Source: Clostridia bacterium
Lineage (GTDB): Bacteria > Bacillota > Clostridia > Oscillospirales > CAG-272
Direction of reading: 5' to 3'
DNA: 31,884 nt
Assembly: GCA_017453085.1 (NCBI GenBank)
Contig: JAFTKV010000045.1
Location: 1 to 31,884, forward strand
Position numbers and translations under genes: made by a program. Under the pieces are notes generated by a model. The model ran no database searches. It had not been told where the DNA came from and was given only the letters and a program-made list of their open reading frames with translations. The stretch's first letter is position 1, and the number at the start of each line of letters is the position of its first letter. Shown piece after piece: positions 23,195-30,982 of this stretch.

Positions 23195-24093
23195 TCATCC
23201 TCCTTCTGCGACATCAGCTCCACGTAATATTCCTCTAGTCCGATCTTGTTCTTTTGGATCTCGCTGACCGCATGACCGTTTTTCATCAGATAATCTACAA
23301 CAGACGCCGTGTCGTCCACGTCGTATACCCGCAAATAGCCGTCCTCTTCCCGAACGCCGGGATATTTTGCCGAAAGGGCAGCTTTCGCTCCTTCCGTATC
23401 GCGTGTCTTCAACGACACGAAGACCTGCGCACGGTTGTCCATCTCCCGAGCGGACAGCTCCATGATCATCTTACCTCGACGGATGATCCCGTAATGGGTT
23501 GCGATCTTCTCCAGCTCACCCAGGATATGGGAGGAGATCAGAACGGTGCAGCCGTAATTTTGCGTGATATCCACCAGAATCTCCCGCATGATCCGCATAC
23601 CGTCGGTATCCAGACCGTTGATCGGCTCGTCCAGGATCAGCAGAGCGGGATCGCCCAGTAGAGCCATTGCGATGCCGATACGCTGCTTCATGCCCAGCGA
23701 ACATTTTTTGAATTTCAGCGCAGCGTGCTCCTCCATCCGTACGATCTTCAGCACGCGGTGGATCTCCTCGTCTCGATTCTTCAGATTCAGATTGATGGCC
23801 TGCATCATCAAATTCTGGTAAACGCTGGAGCCCGGGAAGCAGCCTGCGTTCTCGATGAGTGCACCTACCCGCACCCGCACACCGGGTTCCGTATAGTCTC
23901 TGCCAAACAGACGGATCTCGCCGCCGTCGGGCACCAGATGGCCGCAGATCAGCTTTTCGGTGGTAGATTTGCCCGATCCGTTTTCGCCGATAAAGCCGTA
24001 GATCGCCCCCACGGGGACGGTCATATTGAGGTGATCCACCGCGTACATCCCGCGGAAGCTTTTGGATAGACCTCTGATTTCAATAGCGTTCAT
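23191..24093 (-). CDS. ABC transporter ATP-binding protein (pair A), BcrA-like
   Basis: This 300-residue ATPase has Walker A GENGSGKST, signature CSLGMKQRIGIAMALLG, Walker B LLILDEP with D-loop GLDTDG, and switch His in SSHILGEL. The C-terminal 90 residues (KNKIGLEEYYVELM end) match those of pair B. It starts at an ATG with AAGGAG upstream, 29 nt after the stop of the cardiolipin synthase gene, and overlaps the next permease. The gene order cls-ATPase-permease-ATPase-permease suggests one transcript; I infer a role in envelope stress or peptide export. Confidence 0.93.
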   Translation of the reverse strand: MNAIEIRGLSKSFRGMYAVDHLNMTVPVGAIYGFIGENGSGKSTTEKLICGHLVPDGGEIRLFGRDYTEPGVRVRVGALIENAGCFPGSSVYQNLMMQAINLNLKNRDEEIHRVLKIVRMEEHAALKFKKCSLGMKQRIGIAMALLGDPALLILDEPINGLDTDGMRIMREILVDITQNYGCTVLISSHILGELEKIATHYGIIRRGKMIMELSAREMDNRAQVFVSLKTRDTEGAKAALSAKYPGVREEDGYLRVYDVDDTASVVDYLMKNGHAVSEIQKNKIGLEEYYVELMSQKEDE

Positions 24094-24122
24094 GATTTAT
24101 GTCTCCTTCATTTGTATTCTTC

Positions 24123-25697
24123 TTACAGCATCGGTGCAAAGATCCGCACCAGCGAGCGGACGATCCGCTCTCGTAGCTTTGGTCTGACGTTTTCCGGGGT
24201 AATGCGGATACATTTTCTGAGGGTTTCCACCAGATCCCGCTTCAGCGCGGCAATGGATTCGCATTTGTACATCCACACTCCGTTTTCAAAGTGATGCACC
24301 AGGCTGCGATAGTCCAGATTGATCGTTCCGATCATTGCGACCTCGTCATCGGCAAGATAGCTTTTTGCATGAATGAAGCCCGGCTCGTATTCGTAGATCT
24401 CCACACCTGCTGCCATCAAACGGGGATAGAAGCTGCGAGTCATACCGAACACCAGCTTCTTGTCCGGCACGTGAGGAGTGATGATCTTTACCTCCACCCC
24501 TCGAAGTGCGGCGTTTTCGATGGCACTGCACAGCTCGTTATCAATGATCAGGTAAGGCGTAGTCATCCAGACATAACGGGTGGCACCTGCCAACAGATTC
24601 AGGATCACGCTCTTGCCCACTCTGCGCTCGTACAGTGGGTGCGGACCGTCTCCGAAAGGGATCAGCCAGCCAGCCGTGCGAATTTCGGGCTGCTTCGGAT
24701 AAAGCTCGTAGGGAATTTCGGGCATTTTTTTGATGTTGATGCCGAAATCCACGGTAAACAGACGGGTCAGCTCCCAGACCGCCTCGCCCTCCAGACGGAT
24801 AGCGGTGTCCTTCCAATGGCCGAATTTTTCAATCTCGTTAATGTACTCGTCAGCCAGATTGATGCCGCCCGTGTAGCCCACCTTGCCGTCGATCACCAGA
24901 ATCTTACGGTGGGAGCGGTTGTTGAATTCGCTGTCGGCGTTGCCTCGCAGGAGCGAGAAGGGCGTCGCATCGATTCCACAGGAGCGGAGGATCTTGAAAT
25001 AATTCCCCGGCAGTGTCATCATACAGCCAATATCGTCATAGACAACCTTCACGTCCACGCCCGCAGTAGCTTTTCGCTTCAGTACCTCTAAAATAGAATT
25101 CCAGAATTTCCCTTCCTCGATAATGAAGTATTCCAGATAGATAAATCGCTCCGCCCGCTCCAGATCGGCAAGCAGTGCGGGGTGCATCTCCTCGCCCAGC
25201 GAGAAATAGGTTTGTTTCGTGTTGGCAAACAGCCTTGTATCGGCGATTCGGGTCAGCATTGACGCATGAGATGCCGCCGCGGGACTTACTGCTTTCAACG
25301 CATCCATCTGCACCGACAGATCCGCAGGATCTTTGGGATATGCGTATTTCTTCAGATCCTCCAGCCGTCTGACATATTTTTTCTTCAGCTTACGGGAGTA
25401 AAACATCAAATAAAGCATAAAGCCCGCTATGGGAACGACCAGCACGAACAGTAGCCACGGCACCTTATAATCGGGATTGTCATCCGAGGCAACGATGGTT
25501 ACTACACAAGCAATCTCAGTGGCAAACGCCAACAGATAAAAGTAGGGAACGAACCAGCAAAGCGCCACCACAATACCGATTACCGCCAGAATTTCCAGTA
25601 CCGTAATGAGAATCGCCAGAATAAACCGTCCGGGAATGTAATTATAATACCGCTCCACAACCCGATCGTGTTGCTTGACTTGATATTTCCGTTTCAT
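24123..25697 (-). CDS. cls: Cardiolipin synthase (phospholipase D family)
   Basis: This 524-residue protein has three N-terminal TM helices (residues about 25-51, 54-70 and 81-99) followed by two PLD domains. The first HKD motif is H263-x-K265-x4-D270 (HRKILVID) and the second H443-x-K445-x4-D450 (HAKSYLAD), with GGIN and GTIN after them. The enzyme condenses two phosphatidylglycerols to cardiolipin at the membrane. Length and layout match bacterial ClsA-type enzymes. I use the ATG at 25697; a GTG lies one codon upstream, and AAGGGGAAG precedes both. It is 62 nt after the coiled-coil gene at 25760 and 29 nt before the ABC ATPase. No defect is visible. Confidence 0.95.
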   Translation of the reverse strand: MKRKYQVKQHDRVVERYYNYIPGRFILAILITVLEILAVIGIVVALCWFVPYFYLLAFATEIACVVTIVASDDNPDYKVPWLLFVLVVPIAGFMLYLMFYSRKLKKKYVRRLEDLKKYAYPKDPADLSVQMDALKAVSPAAASHASMLTRIADTRLFANTKQTYFSLGEEMHPALLADLERAERFIYLEYFIIEEGKFWNSILEVLKRKATAGVDVKVVYDDIGCMMTLPGNYFKILRSCGIDATPFSLLRGNADSEFNNRSHRKILVIDGKVGYTGGINLADEYINEIEKFGHWKDTAIRLEGEAVWELTRLFTVDFGINIKKMPEIPYELYPKQPEIRTAGWLIPFGDGPHPLYERRVGKSVILNLLAGATRYVWMTTPYLIIDNELCSAIENAALRGVEVKIITPHVPDKKLVFGMTRSFYPRLMAAGVEIYEYEPGFIHAKSYLADDEVAMIGTINLDYRSLVHHFENGVWMYKCESIAALKRDLVETLRKCIRITPENVRPKLRERIVRSLVRIFAPML

Positions 25698-25759
25698 CAC
25701 ACTTCCCCTTCCGGCAGCTTTCGGCGGGACGCAAATCTGCGCCTCGCCGATGACTTGAT

Positions 25760-26035
25760 TTATTTGTCGTTCTGTTTTGCAGCCTCATATCGTTCGTTTG
25801 CAGCTGCAGTTCTTGCATTTGCCTCTGCAATCTGCCGATCCCGATCCGCCTGCGCCTTGGCAGCTCTTTCGGAAGGGCTCATGTTCGCATCATCCCAGCT
25901 CTTTTTCGCGTTTGCCTTTGCCTTGGCGTAGGTGTTGCGTCCTCTGTTTTCTTCAAAATTGGCTTTGGATTCCGCCTTTGCCGCCGCAAAATTGGCTTTG
26001 TCTAACTCGTGCTGTGCCTTTGCGGACGCCTTCAT
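25760..26035 (-). CDS. Small Ala-rich charged coiled-coil protein
   Basis: This is a 91-residue, highly charged, Ala-rich protein (KANFAAAKAESKANFEENRGR, then SERAAKAQADRDRQIAEANARTAAANERYEAAKQ) with heptad-like spacing, no TM and no Cys. It is likely soluble and extended. The first ATG at 26035 has no ribosome site. An in-frame ACG at 26068 has AAGGAG 8 nt upstream and would add NFLKKAFND at the front, a sensible amphipathic start (see findings). A TATAAT-like block lies at 26085-26090 just after the previous stop. It belongs to the cassette of four small genes that ends with cls. Function is unknown. Confidence 0.7.
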   Translation of the reverse strand: MKASAKAQHELDKANFAAAKAESKANFEENRGRNTYAKAKANAKKSWDDANMSPSERAAKAQADRDRQIAEANARTAAANERYEAAKQNDK

Positions 26036-26101
26036 ATCGTTGAATGCCTTCTTCAGAAAGTTTGCCGTTGCGTTTTCTCCTTTTATTATATGGTATTCCG
26101 T

Positions 26102-26470
26102 TTAGCCGTTGCGGATGATCTGATCGCTGAGCTCCAGTATGCTACCTGCGTACTTTTTGCGGCGAGAGCCGAGAATGCCTTTATAAATAGGGTAATTCAA
26201 CAGTGCAAGCCCCATGCCGATCACACCGATGGCAATTCCCGGAATCATGGAGTCCGTCATTCCCACCAGCGATCCCACGTCGGTCATCACCAAACTCATG
26301 CCTGCTCCCATCACGATTGCAGCAATGCTACCAAAGATATAGGCGAAGATTGCCGCAGGGCGCTTCACCTTTTTGTCCAGTGCCCGAAGCTCATCCAGCT
26401 TGGTCGTTTCTTTTGCCGTATAACGGCTGCGGATCTTCTGCACCATTACCGTTTCATTGGATTGATTCAT
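26102..26470 (-). CDS. Small two-TM membrane protein (copy A)
   Basis: This 122-residue protein has a charged N-terminal segment (KIRSRYTAKETTKLDELRALDKKVKRPA), two TM helices (about residues 41-62 and 72-92), and an amphipathic end (SRRKKYAGSILELSDQIIRNG). It is a paralogue of the protein at 26563-26961, sharing the LDxLRxLDxxV head, the two helices and the [LI]xLADxI end. An AGAGAG site lies upstream of the ATG. It lies in a row of four small genes; the product is not assigned to any family I can name. Confidence 0.8.
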   Translation of the reverse strand: MNQSNETVMVQKIRSRYTAKETTKLDELRALDKKVKRPAAIFAYIFGSIAAIVMGAGMSLVMTDVGSLVGMTDSMIPGIAIGVIGMGLALLNYPIYKGILGSRRKKYAGSILELSDQIIRNG

Positions 26471-26562
26471 CTGTGTTCTCTCTTTCTGTTTGTGATACTA
26501 TTTTATTCGGTGGATGTTTGCGTTTTGATGAGATTTTGTTTTCGTTTTGTTAAAGCAGTACA

Positions 26563-26961
26563 TTATTTTTCAAAATTCGCCGTCTTTCCCGCATCGATCT
26601 CATCGGCAAGGCGAAGGATCTCGGGAGTCAGCATCTTCCGCATCCTGGCAGAAATCTTTGCAAAGATGGGATATGCCGCCAGCATTGCCGCCACCCCGGG
26701 GATCGACAGCAGGATCGCGCCGATCCTTCCGCCTGCCAGAACGTCCAGACCCATGCACAGGGCAACGCCAAACACAAGTGCTCCCAGCACGCCCACGATC
26801 AGCGCAGGCATAACGCCCGCCGACTGCACCTGTCGATCCAGGCGGCGGAGCTTCTCCAGATCCGACTCCTCTCTGGGCAGATACTTCTGACGGATCGTTT
26901 GAATCTCCTTATGGCTTTCAGCGGAATAGCTATAGCGAAAAGCGTTGATTTCGTTGGTCAT
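26563..26961 (-). CDS. Small two-TM membrane protein (copy B)
   Basis: This 132-residue protein has a charged head (ESHKEIQTIRQKYLPREESDLEKLRRLDRQV), two TM helices (about residues 51-71 and 79-98) and an amphipathic C-terminal part (KMLTPEILRLADEID). It matches copy A in layout and in the LRxLDxxV and LADEI motifs. The ATG lies 13 nt after the stop of the gene at 26974, with GAGG upstream. The row of small genes is transcribed toward cls. No known domain was recognised. Confidence 0.8.
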   Translation of the reverse strand: MTNEINAFRYSYSAESHKEIQTIRQKYLPREESDLEKLRRLDRQVQSAGVMPALIVGVLGALVFGVALCMGLDVLAGGRIGAILLSIPGVAAMLAAYPIFAKISARMRKMLTPEILRLADEIDAGKTANFEK

Positions 26962-26973
26962 TTCATTCCTCAG

Positions 26974-27297
26974 TCAAGTGTTTTGGTTGATCTTTCCTGC
27001 GTTCTTGGAGGCTTCGATGGAAGCGTTGATCATCTCCTGCTGCTTTTCCATTCTAGCCTTCTGCTCTGCCTTGTGCTTTTCCACAATTGCGTTGGAGGAG
27101 GCGGTGCGCGCCGCAGCATCAGCGTTCATTCTTGCCTTGGCTTCCTCTACGGTCTCGCCTTCCTTGGTAAAAACCTTTTCCACGATAGCATCGGTAACCT
27201 TGTTGAAGCCCTCTACCACACCCTCTTCAATCTTCTTGTAGCCGGTGACAACGCCCTCTGCGATCTTCTCGTTTACTTCTGCAATTTTCTTAGTCAT
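26974..27297 (-). CDS. Small charged helical protein, first gene of the small-gene cassette
   Basis: This 107-residue, Lys/Glu-rich protein has GxxxGxxxG-like repeats in its first half (EKIAEGVVTGYKKIEEGVV, then EGFNKVTDAIVEKVF) and a coiled coil in its second half (VEEAKARMNADAAARTASS, KAEQKARMEKQQEM). No TM or signal peptide is visible. It has GGAG 8 nt before the ATG. Upstream lies an AT-rich stretch with a weak TAGAAT block near 27347-27352 that may hold the operon promoter. It could be a scaffold or membrane-surface protein; the layout resembles the soluble partner at 25760, not the two-TM ones. Confidence 0.78.
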   Translation of the reverse strand: MTKKIAEVNEKIAEGVVTGYKKIEEGVVEGFNKVTDAIVEKVFTKEGETVEEAKARMNADAAARTASSNAIVEKHKAEQKARMEKQQEMINASIEASKNAGKINQNT

Positions 27298-27411
27298 GAT
27301 TTGTTTTCTCCTTTTTTCTTTCTGTTTTCGTTTCTGTGACTGTATTCTACACCCCGCTTGTTTGCAAAATGATTGCGAAATGTTAAAGTTTTGTTATTTC
27401 GAAAAATATTG

Positions 27412-27441
27412 CAAAAAAATAACTGCAGAGTTGCCTCTGCA
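27412..27441 (-). terminator. Terminator-like hairpin with no gene of its own
   Basis: A 7-bp stem (TGCAGAG and complement) with GCAA loop on the minus strand is followed by TTATTTTTTT. It shares its GCAGAGTT-CTCTGC core with the terminator at 27557-27587, 115 nt upstream, and may be a backup terminator. Confidence 0.6.
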
Positions 27442-27471
27442 ATTTTGAGATATGTCAGCAAGCATTATATG

Positions 27472-27542
27472 GATAGATGCGCTAACGATTTCCACCAAAC
27501 CCTAGCCTTCCCCAGCGGGGAAGGCTCTCTTGCGCATTTATC
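27472..27542. repeat. Nested inverted-repeat element, possibly REP/MITE-like
   Basis: An outer pair of 11-base arms (GATAGATGCGC and GCGCATTTATC, 10 of 11 pairing) encloses a perfect 10-bp hairpin (AGCCTTCCCC / GGGGAAGGCT). No ORF lies inside. It fills much of the 295-bp gap between genes at 27297 and 27594, with terminators on each side. Confidence 0.6.
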
Positions 27543-27556
27543 ACAGCATCCTATTC

Positions 27557-27587
27557 AACAAAAACGGCAGAGTTACCTCTGCCGTTC
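27557..27587 (-). terminator. Intrinsic terminator of the HAD/kinase fusion gene
   Basis: A perfect 10-bp stem (AACGGCAGAG and complement) with GTAA loop on the minus strand is followed by TTTTTGTTG, directly after the stop at 27594. Confidence 0.9.
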
Positions 27588-27593
27588 TGATCG

Positions 27594-28712
27594 TTATGTA
27601 ATGTTCAAGATCTCGCGCAGCCGCTGCAGCGCATCGTCGTAGGTGCCGTCGAATCGCAGAACGTAATCACACAGCTCTGCGTTTTGCTGCTCGTATTCGA
27701 TGGCGCACAGCCGATTGACCTTGTTTTCGTTGGTGGTGTTCTTTTTCAAAATATTCGCCATCAGTGCCTTTTTATCCCGCTTGACGTAAATGGTGACCAC
27801 ATTGGGGAAATGGGTCTTCAGCGACATAGCACCGCAAATATCCATGGTAGTCAGCACTCGCTTGCCCTGCCGCAGGATCTCCTCCACGTCTCCCTTGCGG
27901 GAGCCGTAGCCGTGCCCTGCATACATAGTGGATTGGAACATCTCTCCGCTGTCGCACATACTGCGGAAGGTGTCCAGCGAAACGTAATTGTACCATTCGT
28001 TGGGCTCCACCGCCGTAGGATCCTTAGTGGTGTAGCTGACCAGCTTCTCAAAGCGGTCGGTGCAGTCCAGCAGGCGGGTCGCTAGCTTGGATTTTCCGCT
28101 TCCCGAGGGCCCTACCAGCACCACGATCTCGGAATCCCCCGCGCAGCACTCGTCGGCGCTTACCGAATAGCTGCTTGCAATGACCTCCACCAGCTTCAAA
28201 AACTCGTCGTAGCTGGTGACTGCCAGCATTCCGGTTGCCTCCTGATTCCAAGGGCGGCGCATGAGGATGGGATACTTGGCTCCCGAGTTGAGGATATTGT
28301 GCATCGCATCGTCAAAGAGAATGTCGGTGTGGATCTTGTCCTTGCCTGAGCCCATATAGATATGATCGGCGGGAATTTCGGGGAACTCTTCCCGGATCCG
28401 CTGGGCACGGATGCCCATAAACTCAGGAGGAACGGCAGTGCAGATATACACCTCGGTCATCTGACTGAGGCGACGCACAAATTCCTTTGCTCCCTCATAG
28501 ACCGGCTGGGTGCGATAGAACTCCGCATCGCTGAAATAGGGGTAAATGGTATCCGCGCGGGTACCGTTCTTTCCCCAGCTATCCTTTTCATAAATGGTCA
28601 TCGGCGGCTGAAAGCCGTACTTTTCGTTGGCAAGGCGTATGGCGTAGGAGGTGCATTCCATCAGGATGTCGTCCACGTCCAGCGCGGTGGATAATCTGTA
28701 TTTTCTGCTCAT
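27594..28712 (-). CDS. Fusion of HAD 5'(3')-deoxyribonucleotidase-like phosphatase and guanylate-kinase-like domain
   Basis: This is a 372-residue two-domain protein. Residues 1-180 form a HAD domain of the NT5C type: nucleophile D12-V-D14-D-I-L (DVDDIL), a central PVYEGAKEFVRRLS stretch, and the acidic DILFDDA near 130-136. Residues 195-372 form a guanylate-kinase-like fold: P-loop GPSGSGKS (201-208), SYTTKDP (226-232), YNYVS, GHGYGSRKGDVEEIL, DICGA (291-295) and YDD-A-L-R-I at the end. The usual GMP-binding arginines of the SYTTRxPR motif are Lys and Thr here. The first domain would remove phosphate and the second add it. The ATG at 28712 is preferred: GAGAGG lies upstream and the frame before it is not protein-like. 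It has its own promoter, structured leader and terminator. Domain identities are firm; the substrate is not. Confidence 0.85.
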   Translation of the reverse strand: MSRKYRLSTALDVDDILMECTSYAIRLANEKYGFQPPMTIYEKDSWGKNGTRADTIYPYFSDAEFYRTQPVYEGAKEFVRRLSQMTEVYICTAVPPEFMGIRAQRIREEFPEIPADHIYMGSGKDKIHTDILFDDAMHNILNSGAKYPILMRRPWNQEATGMLAVTSYDEFLKLVEVIASSYSVSADECCAGDSEIVVLVGPSGSGKSKLATRLLDCTDRFEKLVSYTTKDPTAVEPNEWYNYVSLDTFRSMCDSGEMFQSTMYAGHGYGSRKGDVEEILRQGKRVLTTMDICGAMSLKTHFPNVVTIYVKRDKKALMANILKKNTTNENKVNRLCAIEYEQQNAELCDYVLRFDGTYDDALQRLREILNIT

Positions 28713-28761
28713 ATCGGTACCTCTCTTTCCTTCATCGTTGGATCTTGTTACGCAGAAAAAC

Positions 28762-28819
28762 CTTCTTTGGGTCAAAGAAGCAGCTCGCCGCGTTTGATAC
28801 AGAAACGCGGAAAGCTGCT
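28762..28819 (-). promoter_or_regulatory. Two-hairpin leader of the HAD/kinase gene
   Basis: On the minus strand, hairpin 1 (28779-28819) pairs AGCAGCT and CCGCGTTT with their complements around a CTGTATC loop. Hairpin 2 (28762-28780) is CTTCTTTG-ACC-CAAAGAAG followed by GTTTTTC, a terminator-like shape. It ends 50 nt before the ATG. It could be an attenuator, or hairpin 2 could simply terminate transcripts of the upstream operon. Confidence 0.5.
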
Positions 28820-28829
28820 CCAGTAAGTT

Positions 28830-28858
28830 ATTGTAGCATCTTTTGAACAAAAAATCAA
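28830..28858 (-). promoter_or_regulatory. Sigma-A promoter of the HAD/kinase gene
   Basis: The minus strand shows TTGATT (28853-28858), a 17-nt spacer and TACAAT (28830-28835), placing the start of the transcript just ahead of hairpin 1, about 110 nt before the ATG. Confidence 0.75.
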
Positions 28859-28911
28859 TAGAAAAATGAAATATTTTTTCTGAATTGCCCAAATATTTTT
28901 TAGCAAATGCC

Positions 28912-30411
28912 TCAAAACAGCATTCGCTCCATGTATTCGTCCGCAAATACAGGGTCGGTGGACAGCTCTGCCACCTCGCCCGTGGCACATCGGGCACATT
29001 GTTCCCGCAGATCCCTACTCAGCAGCACCATCGCAGCACCCGCCAGCGCGGCGTTGCCGATCACACGGATGGCCGGGCGCATCTCTGCGGGCAGCAGACC
29101 GATCTTGCAGGCGTTATCGGTGTTGAGATAACTGCCAAATCCACCGGCAATCGCCAGCGTCCCCACCGCCTCGGGAGCAATTCCCGCCCGATGCAGCAGA
29201 GTCCGAATGCCTGCATGGATCGCAGATTTTGCCAGCTGCACCGCTCGGATATCCTCCTGCGTAATGGAAACGGGTTCGGCTATCATTGCAGGATCGTCCT
29301 CCAGATAGCCTGTCTCGTCCAGCTGCTCGGTATCCAAAAGGCATGCCACCGTATCCACCACGCCGCTACCGCAGATGCCCGCGGGAGCAATATTGCCGAT
29401 CACGTGGGCATACAGGCTGCCGTTCACCAGGCATACGCTGTCTATGGCGCCTTCCTTTCCGCCCATTCCCATGGAAATGTCCGCTCCTTCGAATGCAGGG
29501 CCTGCCGCAGTGGAGCAGAAGGTCAGCCTGCCGTCGTGCCAAAGTGCCATCTCGCCGTTGGTTCCGATATCCACCAACAAAGCAGTTCCCTGCTGCCCGC
29601 ATATTCCGCTCGCCAACAGGGCGGTGGTAATGTCCGCACCCACGAACGCCGCGGCGCAAGGAGGCAGGTAGATCTCCGCATCGGGAGAAAGAGCGGTCAG
29701 CGCAAGCTCGCCCGCTGTCAACACCTCGCCAAACAGTCGCTCTGCGGCAAAGGGTGCGTGGGAAAGCGGCTCTACCGAGGTCTCGGTGAGCAGATGAAGC
29801 ATCACCGTGTTGCCGGTGATCACCATCCCGTCGATGGCATTGGGAGCGATGCCTGCCGCCCGAGTAAGCTCGGTCAGCAGAGCGTCGATGGCTCGGCGGA
29901 TTGACATTGCCAGCTCGTGCGCCTCGCCCTTGAGGGCCGCTTCGATGCGGGAGATCACGTCCGCACCGTAGGCGGATTGGGGATTGAGGCCGCCTGCCTC
30001 GGCAAGGAGTGTTCCCTCCCCATTATACAGCCGTGCCGCCAGCGTAGTGGTGCCGATGTCAACGCAAACACCGTATGCCGAAAACGCAGGATGAAGCGAT
30101 ATTTCAGGCATATCGCCCGCAATGCGGATCCTGGCAGAGGTGCGGGCATCCAACGTGCAGATCACGCAGTCGCCGCAGACGGTAGTACAGCAGGCCAGCC
30201 GTACCCCCGATTCGATCTCGTCGGATGTCAGCCCCTCCCGCTCGGTAGCGGACAAGGGGGACAGCATCCCCTTTGCCGTCACCTTGCATTTGCCGCATTT
30301 GCCGTGTCCGCCGCAAGGAAGCGCAGCACTCTCCTTATAGGGAGGCAGGTCGGAAATGCGGCTCCCCTCTGGGACAATATAGGAAATATCGTTAAAAACA
30401 ACGGTTGGCAT
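28912..30411 (-). CDS. Ferredoxin/ASKHA-domain reductive activator of corrinoid proteins (RACE family)
   Basis: This 499-residue protein has an N-terminal 2Fe-2S ferredoxin domain with Cys33, Cys39, Cys42 (LPCGGHGKCGKC) and Cys74 (RLAC). The main part is an ASKHA ATPase-like fold with VDIGTTT, VITGNTVM, VDIGTNGEM and IAGGFGSYL phosphate-loop motifs. Such proteins use ATP and an electron to reduce the Co(II) corrinoid back to Co(I). The ATG at 30411 is chosen because GGGAGG lies 7 nt upstream. It is 13 nt after the DUF2284 gene and the last gene of the operon starting beyond the right edge. A corrinoid protein is not in the window. No clear terminator follows; read-through to the hairpins at 28762-28819 is possible. 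Confidence 0.9.
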   Translation of the reverse strand: MPTVVFNDISYIVPEGSRISDLPPYKESAALPCGGHGKCGKCKVTAKGMLSPLSATEREGLTSDEIESGVRLACCTTVCGDCVICTLDARTSARIRIAGDMPEISLHPAFSAYGVCVDIGTTTLAARLYNGEGTLLAEAGGLNPQSAYGADVISRIEAALKGEAHELAMSIRRAIDALLTELTRAAGIAPNAIDGMVITGNTVMLHLLTETSVEPLSHAPFAAERLFGEVLTAGELALTALSPDAEIYLPPCAAAFVGADITTALLASGICGQQGTALLVDIGTNGEMALWHDGRLTFCSTAAGPAFEGADISMGMGGKEGAIDSVCLVNGSLYAHVIGNIAPAGICGSGVVDTVACLLDTEQLDETGYLEDDPAMIAEPVSITQEDIRAVQLAKSAIHAGIRTLLHRAGIAPEAVGTLAIAGGFGSYLNTDNACKIGLLPAEMRPAIRVIGNAALAGAAMVLLSRDLREQCARCATGEVAELSTDPVFADEYMERMLF

Positions 30412-30424
30412 CGTAGCCTCCCTA

Positions 30425-30982
30425 TTACAGATTAAAAAACATTGCACCAAAATAAGTAACGGTGTTCTGTCCGTTGATGTATTTCATACCCGATGCCTCT
30501 GCCAGTTTTGATACGTTGACACCGTAGGTCTCCAGCGAAGCCACCGCCAGATCGGGGTGACGGCAGGGCTCGTTTGTCCGCTTGGCGCAGACCTCGCACA
30601 TCCGACATCCACCCGCTCCCAGATGGAGCACACGGGAGAAGGGCTCGGCAGCCAGCTTCATACGAAGGGAGCACATCAGACGGTTATGGGAGACTCCCGC
30701 CTCCATCATACCTTCGAAATCGTAGCTATCCTCCAGCTCGTTCACCGTCTGGTAAACCAGCACGTGGGAATAGGTACGCAGCTCTGCCATCAGCGACTCA
30801 ATATCGCCCGCATCGGGAGGGCACATCCAGTTTCTGCCGTAGTTGCCGCACACGTTGGAGGCACAAAGGGCACGGAATCGCACGTCGGTCTCCACGCGAT
30901 CCACCTCGATCACGGAAGCCTTGTATGCACCCTCGGCCAGGGCAATTTCAACCAGACGGTCAAACAGCTGATTAGTTTCCAT
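30425..30982 (-). CDS. DUF2284 metal-binding protein
   Basis: This 185-residue protein has eight Cys: 40, 45 and 54 in CASNVCGNYGRNWMCPP, 104, and the cluster 126, 129, 132, 140 in GGCRMCEVCAKRTNEPCRHP. The last four fit an iron-sulfur site, and the first group is the usual DUF2284 signature. The family is often beside corrinoid methyltransferases and is thought to take part in metal or redox chemistry; the exact role is unknown. The ATG at 30982 is chosen since its frame overlaps the end of the preceding gene by only 11 nt. A second ATG at 30991 is possible. Neither has a strong ribosome site, so coupling to the upstream gene is likely. Confidence 0.85.
   Translation of the reverse strand: METNQLFDRLVEIALAEGAYKASVIEVDRVETDVRFRALCASNVCGNYGRNWMCPPDAGDIESLMAELRTYSHVLVYQTVNELEDSYDFEGMMEAGVSHNRLMCSLRMKLAAEPFSRVLHLGAGGCRMCEVCAKRTNEPCRHPDLAVASLETYGVNVSKLAEASGMKYINGQNTVTYFGAMFFNL

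Noticed and set aside
28885..29904. A 339-residue plus-strand ORF opposite the RACE gene
   Set aside because: Shadow of a gene with clear ferredoxin and ASKHA motifs. No ribosome site and no recognisable protein pattern.
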